A stretch of 6,082 nt of DNA from an uncultured Devosia sp. GTDB lineage: Bacteria; Pseudomonadota; Alphaproteobacteria; Rhizobiales; Devosiaceae. The translations under genes were made by a program, and so were the position numbers. The stretch spans positions 1 through 6,082 of the forward strand of contig CAMLKN010000141.1 in assembly GCA_946480655.1 (NCBI GenBank), written 5' to 3'. Positions 4,176 through 6,082 of the stretch are shown in pieces (position 1 is the stretch's first letter; every line of letters begins with the position of its first letter). The notes below the pieces were generated by a model, which did no database searches, was not told the origin of the DNA, and worked only from the letters and a program-made list of their open reading frames with translations.

Positions 4176-6082
4176 ATGAGGAAAGACCAAGTATTTGGTT
4201 TGACCGGGGCCGTGGCCGTGGTGGCCATGCTGGCGGCAATGGGACCCGCGCTGGGCGCCGGTCAGGCGCCGGCACTCGAGGCGCTGGTTGCGAGTGGCGA
4301 CCTGCCGCCGCTCGAAGAGCGTTTGCCGAGCAATCCGCTGGTCGTGGAGGCCGACAGCATCGGCACCTATGGTGGAACCTGGCGCATGGGCATGAATGGC
4401 GGCGGCGACAACGGCCTGATCGTCAAGACGGTGGCCTATGAAGGCCTGGTTCGCTACAACCACGAGTGGAACACGGTCATTCCTAACCTGGCCGAAAGCT
4501 GGGAAGTCAACGAAGACGCCACCGAATACACCTTCAAGCTGCGCGAGGGCGTGAAATGGTCGGACGGCACGCCGTTCACGACCGAGGACATTGCCTTCAC
4601 CGTCGAGATGTACCAGGACCCGGATTATGCGGCCGGAAGCTGGATCGACAACAAGAACAATCCGGTGACGCTCGAGGTCATCGACGAGCTTAATTTCAAG
4701 TTCAAGTTCGGCAAGCCCAACGGCATGTTCCTCGAGACCATTGCCGGCGTCGACGGCATCCACATCACCTCGCTGCAGAAGAAATATTGCAGCCAGTTCC
4801 ACCCCACCTATAACGAGAATGCCGCCGCCGAAGCCGAAGCCAAGGGCTTTTCGAGCTGGGCGCTCTACCTGCAGGATCGTTGCGCCTGGGGCTGGGAGAC
4901 CATCCGCTTCGCCAATCCGGACCTCCCCACCATCTATGGCTGGGTGATCGATCAGCCGCTGACCGCCAATGCGCAGCGCGTGACCTGGAAGCGCAATCCC
5001 TATTACTGGAAGGTCGATGCCGAAGGGAACCAGCTTCCCTATATCGACAATCTCGACATGCGCGTCAGCCAGGGCGGTGTCGAGGAACTGACTCTTGCCG
5101 CACTCAATGGCGAGATCGATTTCCAGGAACGCCACATCGCCACCACCACCAACAAGCCCCTGTTCTTCGATGGGCAGGAAGCGGGTGGCTATCACCTGGG
5201 CGAGGTCATCCCCTCGGCCTCCAATACACTGGTGCTGCAGCTCAACTTCAACCATCTCGATCCGACGAAGCGCGAGCTCTACCAGAACAAGGACTTCCGC
5301 ATCGGCATTTCCCACGCCATCGACCGGCAGGAAATCATCGATGTGGTCTTCACCGGCCAGGGCGAACCCTTCCAGGTCGCGCCCCGTCCTGAATCCGCCT
5401 TCTATGACGAAGAGCTGGCCAAGCAATACACCGAGTTCGATCCCGACCTCGCTGCCCAGCATTTCGAGGCTGCGGGCCTGACCGAAAAGAACGGCGACGG
5501 CATCTACCTGATGAGCGACGGCAATCCGGCCAAGATCACCGTCGACGTCATTTCTGCGCTGCGCCCGGAATGGATCGACATGCTCGAAATCATGCAGCTC
5601 CAGCTCGCTGCTGCCGGTATCGAAATCGAGCTCAACAATATCGACCGTACGCTGTTCTACGAAAAGCGCCCGGCCGGTGAGTTCGACGCCCAGGTCTGGG
5701 CCGGCGACGGTGGCATCGAGGCCCTGCAGGAGCCGCGCTACTACTTCCCCTTCTCCGATGAATCGGTCTGGGCCTATCGCTGGGCGCAGTGGTTCAACGG
5801 CACCCGTCCGGAAATCGCCGAAGAGCCGGTGGACTGGGCCAAGCAGCAGATGGACCTCTACAACCAGGTCCGCGCTTCGGGTGACCCGGAAGAACGCGCT
5901 GATCTGTTCCGCCAGGTTCTGGCCATCACCAAGGAGCAGTTCCCGGTGATCGGGGTCGGGCTGATGCCGAACTCCTATTCGATCATCCGGAACAACCTCA
6001 AGAATGCGCCTGAGTCCATGTTCAACGCCTGGCTCTTCCCGACCCCGGCGCCCATGGATCCGGTCACCTGGTACTTCGAGTA
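4176..6082 (+). CDS. ABC transporter solute-binding protein, family 5 (incomplete at window end)
   Basis: The frame is open from ATG 4176 to the window edge (635 codons plus two bases). GGGAGG (4163-4168) is a good ribosome site 7 bases before the start. Residues 1 to about 28 form a Sec signal peptide (MRKDQVFG, then a hydrophobic run ending PALGA) with no lipobox cysteine, so a soluble periplasmic protein is expected. Family-5 (SBP_bac_5, DppA/OppA-like) features are YGGTWRMG (65-72), LREGVKWSDGTPFTTEDIAF (122-141) and KDFRIGISHAIDRQEII (372-388). Cys205 and Cys236 could form a disulfide. Family-5 proteins bind peptides, nickel, opines or oligosaccharides. Being 112 bases after a lyase and behind a LacI-family regulator favours an oligosaccharide. 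At over 635 residues it is at the large end of the family. The last two bases, TA, may begin a stop codon or a tyrosine codon. Permease and ATPase genes are expected further on. Confidence 0.92.
   Translation, partial: MRKDQVFGLTGAVAVVAMLAAMGPALGAGQAPALEALVASGDLPPLEERLPSNPLVVEADSIGTYGGTWRMGMNGGGDNGLIVKTVAYEGLVRYNHEWNTVIPNLAESWEVNEDATEYTFKLREGVKWSDGTPFTTEDIAFTVEMYQDPDYAAGSWIDNKNNPVTLEVIDELNFKFKFGKPNGMFLETIAGVDGIHITSLQKKYCSQFHPTYNENAAAEAEAKGFSSWALYLQDRCAWGWETIRFANPDLPTIYGWVIDQPLTANAQRVTWKRNPYYWKVDAEGNQLPYIDNLDMRVSQGGVEELTLAALNGEIDFQERHIATTTNKPLFFDGQEAGGYHLGEVIPSASNTLVLQLNFNHLDPTKRELYQNKDFRIGISHAIDRQEIIDVVFTGQGEPFQVAPRPESAFYDEELAKQYTEFDPDLAAQHFEAAGLTEKNGDGIYLMSDGNPAKITVDVISALRPEWIDMLEIMQLQLAAAGIEIELNNIDRTLFYEKRPAGEFDAQVWAGDGGIEALQEPRYYFPFSDESVWAYRWAQWFNGTRPEIAEEPVDWAKQQMDLYNQVRASGDPEERADLFRQVLAITKEQFPVIGVGLMPNSYSIIRNNLKNAPESMFNAWLFPTPAPMDPVTWYFE

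Noticed and set aside
4170..5462. 430-codon open frame on the - strand opposite the solute-binding protein gene
   Set aside because: Same cause: the + strand frame has a signal peptide and family-5 motifs, and the - strand product is a low-complexity Gly/Val/Glu-rich sequence with no ribosome site I can support.

Overview
The window is GC-rich, and its codon use and protein style suggest an alphaproteobacterium of the Hyphomicrobiales (Rhizobiales), plausibly Devosia-like. That placement is inferred from protein style, not from a marker gene. All four protein genes read on the + strand. One tRNA gene reads on the - strand.

Layout. Positions 20-592 hold an unrecognised small lipoprotein gene. 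After about 70 bases with nothing I can support comes a tRNA-Gly(CCC) gene on the - strand (664-737), with its own promoter at 741-776. The stretch 777-939 has no gene but carries two palindromic, operator-like sites and a weak promoter candidate. They precede a LacI-family regulator at 940-1947. The next gap, 1948-2236, is AT-richer than its surroundings and packed with symmetry: a 28-bp nested palindrome, a hairpin-forming inverted repeat, a recurrent TTGCG/CGCAA motif, and a second copy of one of the operator-like sites found before lacI. A heparinase II/III-like lyase gene follows (2237-4063). A 112-base gap able to form hairpins separates it from a family-5 ABC solute-binding protein gene (4176 to the window edge, cut off).

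How it fits together. The arrangement reads as a carbohydrate (probably uronic-acid oligosaccharide) uptake and degradation locus. A periplasmic solute-binding protein would capture an oligosaccharide for an ABC importer, whose permease and ATPase genes should lie beyond the window. A lyase with no visible signal peptide would cleave it in the cytoplasm. The LacI-family protein would repress the set until a sugar appears. The substrate cannot be read from the sequence.

The most notable observation is a shared pseudopalindrome, GYTAGCA-N3-TGYTAGCG, once upstream of the regulator gene and once immediately upstream of the lyase gene. It is a good candidate for the operator of this regulator. A second, PurR-box-like motif (ACGCAA...TTGCGT) also occurs in both upstream regions and competes for that role. 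I found no CRISPR array, insertion sequence, defence system or wholly new gene system here.
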